Of a DNA stretch of 64,000 nucleotides, positions 55,736-64,000 are shown in pieces (within the stretch, counting starts at the first letter, position 1; every line of letters starts with the position of its first letter). The translations under genes and the position numbers were made by a program. The notes under the pieces are model-generated. The model saw nothing but the letters and a program-made list of their open reading frames with translations. It searched no databases and was not told where the DNA came from. The DNA is from Cryobacterium melibiosiphilum (GTDB lineage Bacteria; Actinomycetota; Actinomycetes; Actinomycetales; Microbacteriaceae): assembly GCF_003602235.1 (NCBI RefSeq), contig NZ_QZVS01000080.1, forward strand, positions 11,874-75,873. The letters run 5' to 3'.

Positions 55736-55894
55736 CAAGCCGTACTTCGGTCGACTTTTGGCCGGGACTTCGCGACACGCGGGCGCGCCTCCCCAGCGGG
55801 CGCGTCGTGGCGCATAACTTCTAAATCAGGAATTGCATACTCAGCATAACTTTAAGCCTCGACTAGAGGTTGAGAGTTCCACCGGAGGCCGGAC
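55736..55894 (+). promoter_or_regulatory. ftsZ upstream region, AT-rich with direct repeat
   Basis: The 159-bp gap is the longest inside the mur-fts run and is AT-rich at 55815-55860. GCATAACTT occurs at 55812-55820 and 55844-55852, 32 bp apart, i.e. about three helical turns. No confident -35/-10 pair can be assigned. It is the natural place for FtsR-type control, but binding is inferred only. Confidence 0.5.
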
Positions 55895-57094
55895 GTGTCA
55901 AACAATCAGAATTATCTAGCCGTGATCAAGGTCGTCGGTATCGGCGGTGGCGGCGTCAATGCCGTCAACCGCATGATCGAACTTGGCCTCCGTGGCGTCG
56001 AGTTCATCGCGATCAACACCGACGCGCAGGCGCTGCTCATGAGCGACGCCGACGTGAAGCTCGATGTCGGTCGTGACCTGACTCGGGGCCTCGGCGCCGG
56101 GGCAGACCCCGAGGTCGGTCGCCGCGCCGCCGAGGACCACGCCGAAGAGATCGAAGAAGCCCTCGCGGGCGCCGACATGGTCTTCGTGACGGCGGGCGAG
56201 GGTGGCGGAACCGGCACCGGTGGTGCTCCCGTCGTCGCCCGCATCGCCAAGTCCATTGGCGCCCTCACCATTGGCGTGGTCACGAAGCCGTTCGGCTTCG
56301 AGGGCAAGCGTCGCCAGGCACAGGCCGAGACCGGTGTCGCCTCGCTCAAAAATGAGGTCGACACGCTCATCGTCGTGCCCAACGATCGCTTGCTGGAAAT
56401 CAGCGACCGCGGCATCAGCATGCTCGAAGCCTTTGCCACGGCCGACCAGGTTCTCCTCGCCGGCGTGCAGGGCATCACCGACCTGATCACCACCCCCGGA
56501 CTGATCAACCTCGACTTCGCCGACGTCAAGTCGGTCATGCAGGGCGCCGGTTCCGCCCTCATGGGCATCGGTTCCTCCCGAGGCGCCGACCGGGCCATCA
56601 AGGCAGCTGAACTCGCCGTGGCCTCGCCGCTGCTGGAAGCGTCGATCGACGGCGCCCACGGCGTGCTGCTCTCCATCCAGGGTGGCTCCAACCTCGGAAT
56701 CTTCGAGATCAACGACGCGGCCCGCCTCGTGCAGGAGGCCGTGCACCCCGAAGCCAACATCATCTTCGGTGCCGTCATCGACGACACCCTCGGTGACGAG
56801 GTGCGCGTCACCGTGATCGCCGCCGGCTTTGATGGCGGCGAACCCGGCGCCAAGGCCGTTGAGGTGCGCCGCGCCGACCTCGTCGCCGCGGGCATTGCCA
56901 GCGGTGTCGGCACGGCTCCCGCGGGCGCCGCTGCCACCTCCACGACCCCCGACGCGAGCCAGTTCAGCGCCGAAGAGCTCGCCGGCTCCTCGGTCTGGGC
57001 CAGCAACGACGCCACCGCCGGTGGGGCCACGGTTGTTGACCCGGCCTTCGAAGAAGACCCCGACGACCTGGACATCCCCGATTTCCTCAAGTAA
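55895..57094 (+). CDS. ftsZ: cell division protein FtsZ
   Basis: The tubulin-like GTPase that builds the Z ring. The 399-aa protein has [15 protein letters not shown] near the N-terminus, the tubulin signature GGGTGTG (in [14 protein letters not shown]), the synergy loop with NLDFADVK, and the conserved C-terminal peptide [10 protein letters not shown], which binds SepF and other partners. It starts with GTG; CCGGAGG lies about 6 nt upstream. No ftsA is present next to it, as is usual in actinobacteria. Confidence 0.98.
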   Translation: MSNNQNYLAVIKVVGIGGGGVNAVNRMIELGLRGVEFIAINTDAQALLMSDADVKLDVGRDLTRGLGAGADPEVGRRAAEDHAEEIEEALAGADMVFVTAGEGGGTGTGGAPVVARIAKSIGALTIGVVTKPFGFEGKRRQAQAETGVASLKNEVDTLIVVPNDRLLEISDRGISMLEAFATADQVLLAGVQGITDLITTPGLINLDFADVKSVMQGAGSALMGIGSSRGADRAIKAAELAVASPLLEASIDGAHGVLLSIQGGSNLGIFEINDAARLVQEAVHPEANIIFGAVIDDTLGDEVRVTVIAAGFDGGEPGAKAVEVRRADLVAAGIASGVGTAPAGAAATSTTPDASQFSAEELAGSSVWASNDATAGGATVVDPAFEEDPDDLDIPDFLK

Positions 57095-57800
57095 TCCGCT
57101 TTCGTCCCTTTCGGGGGCGATCGACACCCTCGCCGAGCGCCTGCAGTCCGTGCGGGCCGGAATCGCTGACGCGGTCCGGCTCGCCGGGCGCGACCCGGGC
57201 GAGATCACCACGGTCGTCGTCACGAAGTTCCATCCCGCGAGCCTCATCCGTGAGCTGGCGGCGCTCGGGGTGACGGATGTCGGCGAGAGTCGGCACCAGG
57301 AGGCCCAGGGCAAGGCCGCCGAACTCGCCGACCTGAACCTGACCTGGCATTTCATCGGCCAGATCCAGGGCAAGAAGGCGCGCCAGGTGCGTGCTTACGC
57401 CGACGTCATCCATTCCCTCGACCGTGCATCTCTTGTCGGCGCGCTCGAAGCAGTCGATGCCGATGCGCCCGTGCGGGACTGCTTCATTCAGGTCAATCTG
57501 ACGGATGATCCCGCCCGCGGCGGTGCCTTGCCCGGCGACGTCGACACCCTCGCTGAGCAGGTGCTGGGCACGCCAGGGCTGTGTCTGCTCGGGCTGATGG
57601 CCGTGGCTCCCCGCGAGGGCGAGCCGCGACGGGCCTTTGCGGCGGTGCGGGACCTGAGCGTTCGAATGCAGGCCGTGGCGCCGGCGGCAACGCAGTTGTC
57701 GATCGGCATGAGCCAGGACTACGCCGCGGCCGTCGCCGAAGGGGCGACACACCTAAGAATTGGCACGGCAATCACCGGGATTCGCCCGTTACACGGTTAA
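57036..57800 (+). CDS. yggS: YggS-family pyridoxal-phosphate homeostasis protein
   Basis: A small PLP-binding barrel protein. Features seen are [12 protein letters not shown] with the PLP-Lys, [31 protein letters not shown], and [16 protein letters not shown], all family hallmarks. The start is uncertain: homology begins near nt 57117, but no ATG/GTG/TTG lies between there and the ftsZ stop. TTG 57036 inside ftsZ (59-bp overlap) is my choice; GTG 57150 is the alternative and would remove the conserved first helix. The usual yfiH gene between ftsZ and yggS is missing. Confidence 0.85.
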   Translation: MTRPSKKTPTTWTSPISSSNPLSSLSGAIDTLAERLQSVRAGIADAVRLAGRDPGEITTVVVTKFHPASLIRELAALGVTDVGESRHQEAQGKAAELADLNLTWHFIGQIQGKKARQVRAYADVIHSLDRASLVGALEAVDADAPVRDCFIQVNLTDDPARGGALPGDVDTLAEQVLGTPGLCLLGLMAVAPREGEPRRAFAAVRDLSVRMQAVAPAATQLSIGMSQDYAAAVAEGATHLRIGTAITGIRPLHG

Positions 57801-57835
57801 TCTCATAGAGAAGAATTACCTACACGGAGGTCGAC

Positions 57836-58411
57836 ATGTCCAACCCGCTCAAGAAAACCATGGTCTACCTGGGGCTGGCAGACGAAGAGCTGCACTACGA
57901 GGCCCCCGCGACCGCGCACGTGGCGGCCGTGCCGGCACCCGCTGAGCGCTCCAACTCGTCCAACGCGTCGGCGCAAGCCGCCGCCGCGGCCCAGTCCAGC
58001 GCCGCCCATTCCGGTTCGGCCCACAACGGATCGGCCCACAACGGATCGGCACCGAACAACGCCGGCCGTGCTCCGGTGACTCCGCTGCGCAAGACGCAAA
58101 CCCCCAAGAATGTGGCTGCTTCCGAAATGAATGAAATTCTCACGGTCCACCCGCGTCAGTACCGCGACGCCCAGGTCATCGCGGAGTCCTTCCGTGACGG
58201 TATCCCGGTCATCATCAACCTCTCCCAGATGAGTGACGCTGATGCCCGCCGCCTGATTGACTTCGCCAGCGGCCTGTCACAGGGCCTCTATGGCAAGATT
58301 GAACGCGTCACCGCCAAGGTCTTCCTGCTGTCGCCGTCACACGTGATCGTCTCCGGCGAGAACAGCACCGAAGAGCCGGACGCGGAAGCGTCCTTCTTCG
58401 CCCAGTCATAG
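57836..58411 (+). CDS. sepF: division protein SepF
   Basis: SepF tethers FtsZ to the membrane in bacteria without FtsA. The 191-aa protein starts [18 protein letters not shown] (membrane-binding helix region), has a disordered linker (about 25-90) and the SepF core (about 97-180: [20 protein letters not shown], then [18 protein letters not shown]). The linker contains a 15-bp direct repeat (58016-58045) encoding SAHNG twice. GGAGG lies about 7 nt before the ATG. It is cotranscribed with yggS, as in most Gram-positives. Confidence 0.97.
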   Translation: MSNPLKKTMVYLGLADEELHYEAPATAHVAAVPAPAERSNSSNASAQAAAAAQSSAAHSGSAHNGSAHNGSAPNNAGRAPVTPLRKTQTPKNVAASEMNEILTVHPRQYRDAQVIAESFRDGIPVIINLSQMSDADARRLIDFASGLSQGLYGKIERVTAKVFLLSPSHVIVSGENSTEEPDAEASFFAQS

Positions 58412-58420
58412 ACTTAGAGC

Positions 58421-58723
58421 GTGCTCGTCGATCTCCTGGCCACAGTTGCCTACTACGCCCTCCTCCTGTACTTCTTCGTGCTCTGGGGACGCTTCATCAT
58501 TGACCTCGTTCGCGGTGTCAACCGTTCGTGGCGGCCAACCGGATTCACCCTGGTGCTCGTGGAGCTGGTCTACACGTTCACCGACCCGCCGGTACGCTTC
58601 TTTCGTAAGCTGATACCGCCGCTCGCAATTGGACCCATCCAGTTCGACTTCGGGTTCACGATCACGATGCTCTGCTGCATCGTGGGAATGTCGATCGCGT
58701 CATTCCTGCGGGCGAGTTTCTAG
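58421..58723 (+). CDS. YggT-family membrane protein
   Basis: A 100-aa protein with two hydrophobic segments (about 5-28 and 75-97) and the YggT signature TDPPVRFFRKLIPPL. It regularly lies between sepF and divIVA; in other bacteria it is linked to osmotic tolerance or division but is poorly studied. The GTG start is exactly 6 nt after TAGACT (58409-58414), which overlaps the sepF stop and looks like a leaderless-type promoter. Confidence 0.93.
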   Translation: MLVDLLATVAYYALLLYFFVLWGRFIIDLVRGVNRSWRPTGFTLVLVELVYTFTDPPVRFFRKLIPPLAIGPIQFDFGFTITMLCCIVGMSIASFLRASF

Positions 58724-58847
58724 GCTTGTCCCGCGTTTCTCACGCTCGGCCCGCGCCACACCCGGTGCGGCATGTATTCTTGTCCGATGGCACTGATCTG
58801 TGGTGTCATACAACTGTTCGCAACACAAGTTCTAAGGGTGGAAAGCC

Positions 58848-59498
58848 ATGGCGCTAACTCCGGAAGATGTAGTCAACAAGCGGTTCCAGTCAACAAAATT
58901 CCGTGAGGGATACGACCAGGACGAGGTTGACGACTTCCTCGACGAGGTCGTCGTTGAACTGCGCCGCCTTACGCAAGACAACGAGGAGCTGCGCGCGCGC
59001 ATCACCGCCGACGGCGGAGTCGTCGCCGAGGCCGTCAGCGCCCCTGTCGCGGCCGTTCCGGCCTCGGCCGCCCCCGAACCCGTTGTGGTTCCGGAGCCCG
59101 TCAAGGCCGCCGCACCGGTCGTTGTCGCCGCCGAGCCGATCGATGAGACCGCCGGCACGACCAACCTTTTGCAGCTCGCTCGTCGACTGCACGAGGAGCA
59201 CGTCAAGGAAGGCGCCGAGAAACGTGACGCCCTGATCGCCGAAGGCCACGCCACCGCCGCTCGCGTCGTTGCCGAAGCAGAGGCCAAACAGCGCGTCCAG
59301 AACCAGCAGATGGATCAGGAACGCTCCGTTCTCGAAGGCAAGATCGAGGGCCTGCGCACCTTCGAGCGCGAGTACCGTGTCAAGCTGAAGAGCTACATCG
59401 AAGGCCAGCTCCACGACCTCGACGGCGCGTCGCCGGTCGGCGCCGGTGTCGGCAGCGATTCCGCGCCGAAGTCGTCCTTCCAGGGCTTTGGCGCCTAG
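58848..59498 (+). CDS. divIVA: polar growth/division protein DivIVA (Wag31)
   Basis: DivIVA binds curved membrane at poles and septa and directs wall synthesis. The 216-aa protein has the N-terminal lipid-binding domain (LTPEDVVNKRFQSTKFREGYD, shown to 20: PEDVVNKRFQSTKFREGYD) at residues 3-45, a Pro/Val/Ala linker (about 60-100) and a long coiled coil (about 103-190). AAGGGTGG precedes the ATG. The upstream 124 bp hold TATTCT at 58773-58778, a possible -10. Confidence 0.96.
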   Translation: MALTPEDVVNKRFQSTKFREGYDQDEVDDFLDEVVVELRRLTQDNEELRARITADGGVVAEAVSAPVAAVPASAAPEPVVVPEPVKAAAPVVVAAEPIDETAGTTNLLQLARRLHEEHVKEGAEKRDALIAEGHATAARVVAEAEAKQRVQNQQMDQERSVLEGKIEGLRTFEREYRVKLKSYIEGQLHDLDGASPVGAGVGSDSAPKSSFQGFGA

Positions 59499-60075
59499 GG
59501 TTCGAACGGAGAAGCGCTCCCGCGCGCTGATCGTCCTCGCGCTCATCGCGCTGGGCATCTACGCGCTGGATCAAATCAGTAAGATCCTGGTCGTCGATCT
59601 GATGACCGAGGGTGAGGTCGTCCGGGTTCTGGGCGAGGTGCTGCAACTGCACTTCGTTCGGAACCCGGGAGCGGCCTTTTCGCTTGCCAGCGGCACCACC
59701 TGGGTCTTTTCGATCATCGCCGCCGGAGTGGTGGTGTTCATCGTCTGGTTCGCCCGCCGCATCCGTTCACTCGCCTGGGGCCTAGTCTTCGGGCTCCTGC
59801 TCGGTGGTGTGCTCGGCAACCTGACCGACCGCCTGCTGCGCGAACCGGGCTTCGGCCTCGGACACGTCGTCGATTTTCTTTCGACTCCGTGGCTGCTGCC
59901 GGCCATCTACAACGTGGCCGACATGTCCATCGTGTCGAGCATGATCATTTTCATGATCTTGACCATCCGCGGGATCGGCCTCGACGGCGAACGCGTCGTG
60001 GACAAGCCCAAATCGGACGCACCGAAGCCCGAAGAACCAACGTCTGATGAACCGAAGGCCGAGATCGTTCCGTGA
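59488..60075 (+). CDS. lspA: lipoprotein signal peptidase LspA
   Basis: Cleaves the signal peptide of prolipoproteins, such as the sugar-binding lipoprotein in this window. The protein (195 aa from TTG 59488) has four membrane helices and the family motifs NPGAAFS, GNLTDRL and NVADMSI, whose two Asp are catalytic. TTG 59488 overlaps the divIVA stop; a longer frame from 59446 overlaps divIVA by 53 bp. The C-terminus has a Lys/Pro/Glu-rich tail of about 30 residues. Confidence 0.94.
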   Translation: MAPRVRTEKRSRALIVLALIALGIYALDQISKILVVDLMTEGEVVRVLGEVLQLHFVRNPGAAFSLASGTTWVFSIIAAGVVVFIVWFARRIRSLAWGLVFGLLLGGVLGNLTDRLLREPGFGLGHVVDFLSTPWLLPAIYNVADMSIVSSMIIFMILTIRGIGLDGERVVDKPKSDAPKPEEPTSDEPKAEIVP

Positions 60076-60998
60076 CCACCCAAACCCGTGCCCTGCCGCT
60101 GCCCGAAGGGCTCGAAGGCGTGCGTGTCGACGCCGGGCTCGCCAAACTGTTCGGATTCTCCCGCAGCTTCGCTGCCGAAGTCTCCGAACAGGGCGGGGTC
60201 ATCCTCGATGGGACGGTCGCGGGCAAATCCGACCGGCTGCACGCCGGCAGCTGGCTTGAAGTCACCTGGCAGCCCAAGCAGCCGGTGCGCATCGATCCCA
60301 TTGCCGTTCCCGGCCTCACGATCGTGCACGATGACGACAGCATTGTGGTCGTCAACAAACCGGCCGGCGTGGCGGCGCACCCGAGCGTGGGATGGTCGGG
60401 GCCCACCGTGCCCGGCGCCCTCGCGGCCGCCGGTTTCCGCATCTCCACCTCGGGAGCAGCGGAACGGGCCGGTATCGTTCACCGCCTCGACGTCGGTACG
60501 AGCGGGCTCATGGTGGTCGCCAAGTCGGAGGCCGCCTATACCCACCTCAAGCGTGCCTTCCACGACCGCGAGGTCGAGAAGGTGTACCACGCCGTCGTGC
60601 AGGGGCACCCGGACCCGACCAGCGGCACCATCGACGCGCCCATCGGTCGGCACCCACACCACAACTGGAAATTCGCCGTGATCGCCGGTGGCAAGGACTC
60701 CATCACCCACTACGAAACGCTCGAGGCGTTTCGTGCCGCGACCCTGCTCAAGATTCACCTGGAAACCGGGCGCACCCACCAGATCCGGGTGCACATGTCG
60801 GCCCAGCGGCATCCATGTGTCGGCGACGCCATGTACAGCGCGGACCCGAGCATCACCGCTCGCCTCGGGCTCGGCCGGCAATGGCTGCACGCCACCCAGC
60901 TGGCGTTCGAACACCCCGACTCACGCGAGTGGGTCACCTACAACGCCGAGTACCCGCCGGACCTGGAGCACGCGCTGAGCGTTCTCCGCGGCGACTGA
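60072..60998 (+). CDS. rluD: 23S rRNA pseudouridine synthase, RluD family
   Basis: Forms pseudouridine in rRNA. The 308-aa protein has an N-terminal S4-like region ([20 protein letters not shown]), the catalytic loop [15 protein letters not shown] with its Asp, and [13 protein letters not shown]. Its start overlaps the lspA stop by 4 bp, the usual lspA-rluD pairing in this cluster. The exact uridine target cannot be told from sequence. Confidence 0.95.
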   Translation: MTTQTRALPLPEGLEGVRVDAGLAKLFGFSRSFAAEVSEQGGVILDGTVAGKSDRLHAGSWLEVTWQPKQPVRIDPIAVPGLTIVHDDDSIVVVNKPAGVAAHPSVGWSGPTVPGALAAAGFRISTSGAAERAGIVHRLDVGTSGLMVVAKSEAAYTHLKRAFHDREVEKVYHAVVQGHPDPTSGTIDAPIGRHPHHNWKFAVIAGGKDSITHYETLEAFRAATLLKIHLETGRTHQIRVHMSAQRHPCVGDAMYSADPSITARLGLGRQWLHATQLAFEHPDSREWVTYNAEYPPDLEHALSVLRGD

Positions 60999-61010
60999 GG
61001 ACCATTTGTT

Positions 61011-64000
61011 ATGAGTGACGATTCCTTCGTCCACCTGCACGTGCACAGCGAGTACTCGATGCTCGACGGGGCGGCCCGGGTCAAGCCGCTGATCAAGGCC
61101 GCGGTGGAGCAGGGCATGCCGGCCGTCGCGATCACCGACCACGGCAACGTGTTCGGCGCCTTCGATTTCTGGAAGAGCGCGACCGAGGCCGGCATCAAGC
61201 CCATCATCGGCACCGAGGCCTACATCACCCCCGGCACCGACCGGCGGGACAAGACCCGGGTGCGCTGGGGGACCGGTGCCCAGAACCGCGACGACGTCGG
61301 TGGCGCCGGCTCCTACACCCACATGACGCTGCTCTCGGAGAACACCGAGGGCATGCACAACCTCTTTCGGTTGTCCTCCAAAGCCAGCCTCGAGGGCTAC
61401 TACTTCAAGCCGCGCATGGACCGCGAACTCCTCAGCCAGTTCGGCAAAGGCCTGATCGCCACGACCGGCTGCGTCGGTGGCGAGGTGCAAACCCGCCTCC
61501 GCCTGGGCCAGTACGCCGAGGCGAAGAAAGCCGCCGGTGACTTCCAGGACATCTTCGGCAAGGAGAATTTCTTCTGCGAGATCATGGACCACGGCATCGA
61601 CATCGAGCGCCGCACCATGACCGACCTGCTGAAGCTCGCGAAAGAGCTCGACCTGCCACTCGTGGCCAGCAACGACCTGCACTACACCCACGCCCACGAC
61701 GCCACCGCCCACGCCGCCCTGCTGTGCGTGCAGTCGGCGTCGACACTCGACGACCCCAACCGGTTCAAGTTCGATTCTGACGAGTTCTACCTCAAGACCG
61801 CCGCCCAGATGCGGCACATCTTCCGGGACCACCCGGAGTCCTGCGACAACACGCTGCTGATCGCGGAGCGCTGCCAGGTGGAGTTCAACACCAAAGCCAA
61901 CTACATGCCTCGATTCCCCTGCCCCGAGGGCGAGAACGAGGAAAGCTGGTTCATCAAGGAGAACGAGATCGGGCTGGCCAAGCGCTACCCGAACGGCATC
62001 CCCGATGCCGTCCGCAAGCGTGCCGACTACGAAATCGGCATCATCGTGCAGATGGGGTTCCCCGGCTACTTCCTCGTCGTTGCGGACTTCATCATGTGGT
62101 CCAAGCAGCAGGGCATCCGCGTCGGCCCCGGCCGTGGCTCGGGTGCCGGCTCCATGGTCGCCTACGCCATGGGCATCACCGACCTCGACCCGCTCGTGCA
62201 CGGCCTCATCTTCGAGCGGTTCCTCAACCCCGACCGTGTCTCCATGCCCGACTTCGACGTCGACTTCGACGAGCGTCGACGCGGTGAGGTCATCAAATAC
62301 GTCACCGAGAAGTACGGCGAAGAACGCGTCGCACAGATCGTCACCTACGGCACGATCAAGGCCAAGCAGGCCCTCAAAGACGCCAGCCGGGTGCTCGGCT
62401 TCCCCTTCGGCATGGGCGACAAGCTCACCAAGGCGATGCCGCCGGCGATCATGGGCAAGGACGTGCCCCTGACCGGCATGTTCGACAAGGACCACGCCCG
62501 CTACCGCGAAGCGGCCGACTTTCGGGCCGTGATCGAGAGCGACCCCGAGGCGCGCACGGTTTTCGACACCGCCCTCGGCCTCGAAAACCTCAAGCGCCAG
62601 TGGGGTGTGCACGCCGCCGGCGTGATCATGTCCTCCGACCCGCTGATCGACATCATCCCGATCATGAAGCGGGAAGCGGATGGCCAGGTCGTCACGCAGT
62701 TCGACTACCCCGCCTCCGAGGCTCTCGGCCTGATCAAGATGGACTTTCTGGGGCTGCGCAACCTCACCATCATCGACGACACCCTCGACAACATCGCGGT
62801 CAACCGCGGCCACCGGCCGGTGCTCGAAGAGCTCGGGCTCGAAGACCCCGCCGCCTATGAGCTTCTGGCCCGCGGTGACACCCTCGGCGTGTTCCAGCTC
62901 GACGGTGGGCCGATGCGCGCCCTGCTGCGCCTGATGAAGCCCGACAACTTCGAAGACATCTCGGCCGTCATCGCCCTATACCGACCGGGCCCCATGGGCG
63001 CGAACTCGCACACCAACTATGCGCTGCGGAAGACCGGTCAGCAGGAGATCATCCCGATCCACAAGGAGCTCGAGGAGCCCCTCAAAGACGTGATCGGCAA
63101 CACCTACGGCCTGATCGTCTACCAGGAGCAGGTCATGTCGATCGCGCAGGTGCTCGCCGGCTTCTCGCTCGGTGAGGCCGACCTGCTGCGCCGCGCGATG
63201 GGCAAGAAGAAGAAGTCCGAGCTCGACAAGCAGTTCGAGGGCTTCTCGCAGGGCATGAAGGACCGCGGCTATTCGATGGACGCGGTCAAGACGGTGTGGG
63301 ACATCCTGCTGCCGTTCTCGGACTACGCCTTCAACAAGGCCCACTCCGCCGCTTACGGCGTGCTCTCGTACTGGACGGCCTACCTGAAGGCCGTCTACCC
63401 GGCCGAGTACATGGCCGCCCTGCTGACCAGCGTCGGCGACTCCCGCGACAAGCTCGCCCTCTACCTCAACGAGTGCCGCCGCATGGGCATCCAGGTGCTC
63501 GCCCCCGACGTGAACGAGTCCATCGGCTTCTTTGCGGCCGTGGGAACCGACATTCGCTTCGGCCTCGGCGCCGTGCGCAACGTGGGCTTCAACGTCGTCG
63601 AAGCGATCCGCGGCGCCCGGGAAGAGCAGGGCCGGTTCGTGTCCTTCCACGACTTTTTGCACAAGGTGCCGCTGCCGGTTGCCAATAAGCGCACGATCGA
63701 GTCGCTCGTGAAGGCCGGTGCCTTCGATACCCTCGGGGCCACGCGCCGCGCGATGGTGGAAATCCACGAATCGGCGGTTGAATCGGCGGTCAAGACGAAG
63801 CGGGCCGAGAGCAACGGCGACGTCGGGTTCGACTTCGCGAGCCTCTACGATGAACCTCAGGACACCGAGCAGGTGCCCGACCGACCCGAGTGGAGCAAAA
63901 AAGAGAAGCTCGCCTTCGAGCGCGACATGCTCGGTCTCTACGTGTCGGATCATCCGCTCGCGGGCCTCGAAATTCCCCTCGCCAAGCACGTGAGCACCTC
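61011..64000 (+). CDS. dnaE: DNA polymerase III subunit alpha, 3'-truncated by window end
   Basis: The replicative polymerase. The frame is open from ATG 61011 to the edge: 996 codons of an expected ~1170. The N-terminal PHP domain begins with HLHVHSEYSMLDGA; the polymerase active site includes PDFDVDFDERRR with three Asp, and YRPGPMGANSH, GKKKKSEL and FNKAHSAAYGVLSY are typical DnaE1 segments. It follows rluD by 12 nt and closes the visible part of the operon. It is the high-fidelity DnaE1 type rather than DnaE2, by its context. Confidence 0.97.
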   Translation, partial: MSDDSFVHLHVHSEYSMLDGAARVKPLIKAAVEQGMPAVAITDHGNVFGAFDFWKSATEAGIKPIIGTEAYITPGTDRRDKTRVRWGTGAQNRDDVGGAGSYTHMTLLSENTEGMHNLFRLSSKASLEGYYFKPRMDRELLSQFGKGLIATTGCVGGEVQTRLRLGQYAEAKKAAGDFQDIFGKENFFCEIMDHGIDIERRTMTDLLKLAKELDLPLVASNDLHYTHAHDATAHAALLCVQSASTLDDPNRFKFDSDEFYLKTAAQMRHIFRDHPESCDNTLLIAERCQVEFNTKANYMPRFPCPEGENEESWFIKENEIGLAKRYPNGIPDAVRKRADYEIGIIVQMGFPGYFLVVADFIMWSKQQGIRVGPGRGSGAGSMVAYAMGITDLDPLVHGLIFERFLNPDRVSMPDFDVDFDERRRGEVIKYVTEKYGEERVAQIVTYGTIKAKQALKDASRVLGFPFGMGDKLTKAMPPAIMGKDVPLTGMFDKDHARYREAADFRAVIESDPEARTVFDTALGLENLKRQWGVHAAGVIMSSDPLIDIIPIMKREADGQVVTQFDYPASEALGLIKMDFLGLRNLTIIDDTLDNIAVNRGHRPVLEELGLEDPAAYELLARGDTLGVFQLDGGPMRALLRLMKPDNFEDISAVIALYRPGPMGANSHTNYALRKTGQQEIIPIHKELEEPLKDVIGNTYGLIVYQEQVMSIAQVLAGFSLGEADLLRRAMGKKKKSELDKQFEGFSQGMKDRGYSMDAVKTVWDILLPFSDYAFNKAHSAAYGVLSYWTAYLKAVYPAEYMAALLTSVGDSRDKLALYLNECRRMGIQVLAPDVNESIGFFAAVGTDIRFGLGAVRNVGFNVVEAIRGAREEQGRFVSFHDFLHKVPLPVANKRTIESLVKAGAFDTLGATRRAMVEIHESAVESAVKTKRAESNGDVGFDFASLYDEPQDTEQVPDRPEWSKKEKLAFERDMLGLYVSDHPLAGLEIPLAKHVST

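Noticed and set aside
60921..62813. 630-codon minus-strand open frame opposite rluD/dnaE
   Set aside because: It mirrors the codon pattern of dnaE; no motif, and DnaE is unmistakable on the other strand.

Overview
The window is about 70% GC and carries the gene set and gene order of a high-GC actinobacterium. The best guess is a pigmented, flagellated member of the Microbacteriaceae (Cryobacterium, Leifsonia or a relative). This rests on a C50-carotenoid operon with a divergent MarR regulator, an actinobacterial dcw cluster with no ftsA, Mycobacterium-like gene orders around pknL/aroG/plsC/fadD and pgsA/garA/ftsR, frequent GTG/TTG starts with leaderless-type promoters, and a MurE whose DNPR motif is altered. 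The family call is inference; no rRNA or other marker is present to prove it.

Layout. 1-1.4 kb: end of a motility locus (a truncated unknown gene and csrA). 1.5-7.1 kb, minus strand: a LacI-controlled glycoside operon (lacI, lipoprotein binding protein, two permeases, GH130 enzyme) with two operators on a good promoter. 7.3-8.7 kb: a CrtI/PYROXD2-like oxidoreductase behind a 36-bp tandem duplication. 8.9-15.9 kb: minus-strand operon idi-crtE-crtB-crtI-crtYe-crtYf-crtEb plus an S4-domain gene, most genes joined by 1-8 bp overlaps, with divergent crtR. It should convert IPP/DMAPP through GGPP, phytoene and lycopene to a cyclic C50 carotenoid. 15.9-17 kb: apt and a NUDIX gene. 17-20.6 kb: divergent ligD and ku, the two-protein bacterial NHEJ system. 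20.6-23.2 kb: pgsA, garA, ftsR and a second MerR gene. 23.3-29.1 kb: pyruvate carboxylase flanked by two ParA/MinD-type ATPases. 29.1-35 kb: def, fadD, ROK glucokinase, plsC and class II DAHP synthase. 35.2-40.8 kb: PASTA kinase pknL, a LysM wall protein, an Rv2175c-type DNA-binding protein, idsA and a DUF3040 protein.

41-64 kb is a nearly unbroken plus-strand division and wall cluster: mraZ, rsmH, ftsL, pbpB, murE, murF, mraY, murD, ftsW, murG, murC, ftsQ, ftsZ, yggS, sepF, yggT, divIVA, lspA, rluD and the start of dnaE. It builds lipid II (MurC-F, MraY, MurG), polymerises it at the septum (FtsW, PBP) and organises the Z ring and poles (FtsZ, SepF, DivIVA). FtsR, GarA and PknL, encoded upstream, are plausible regulators of the same processes.

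I found no rRNA, tRNA, CRISPR array, insertion sequence or prophage gene. I also found no cluster that clearly looks like an undescribed system: most of the window is conserved core chromosome. The most notable things are small: tandem repeats at gene junctions (murD-ftsW, ligD-ku, upstream of the oxidoreductase), intergenic palindromic repeat arrays, a MurE substrate-motif change, the two ParA-type ATPases around pyc, and an over-represented octamer CGGATGCC.
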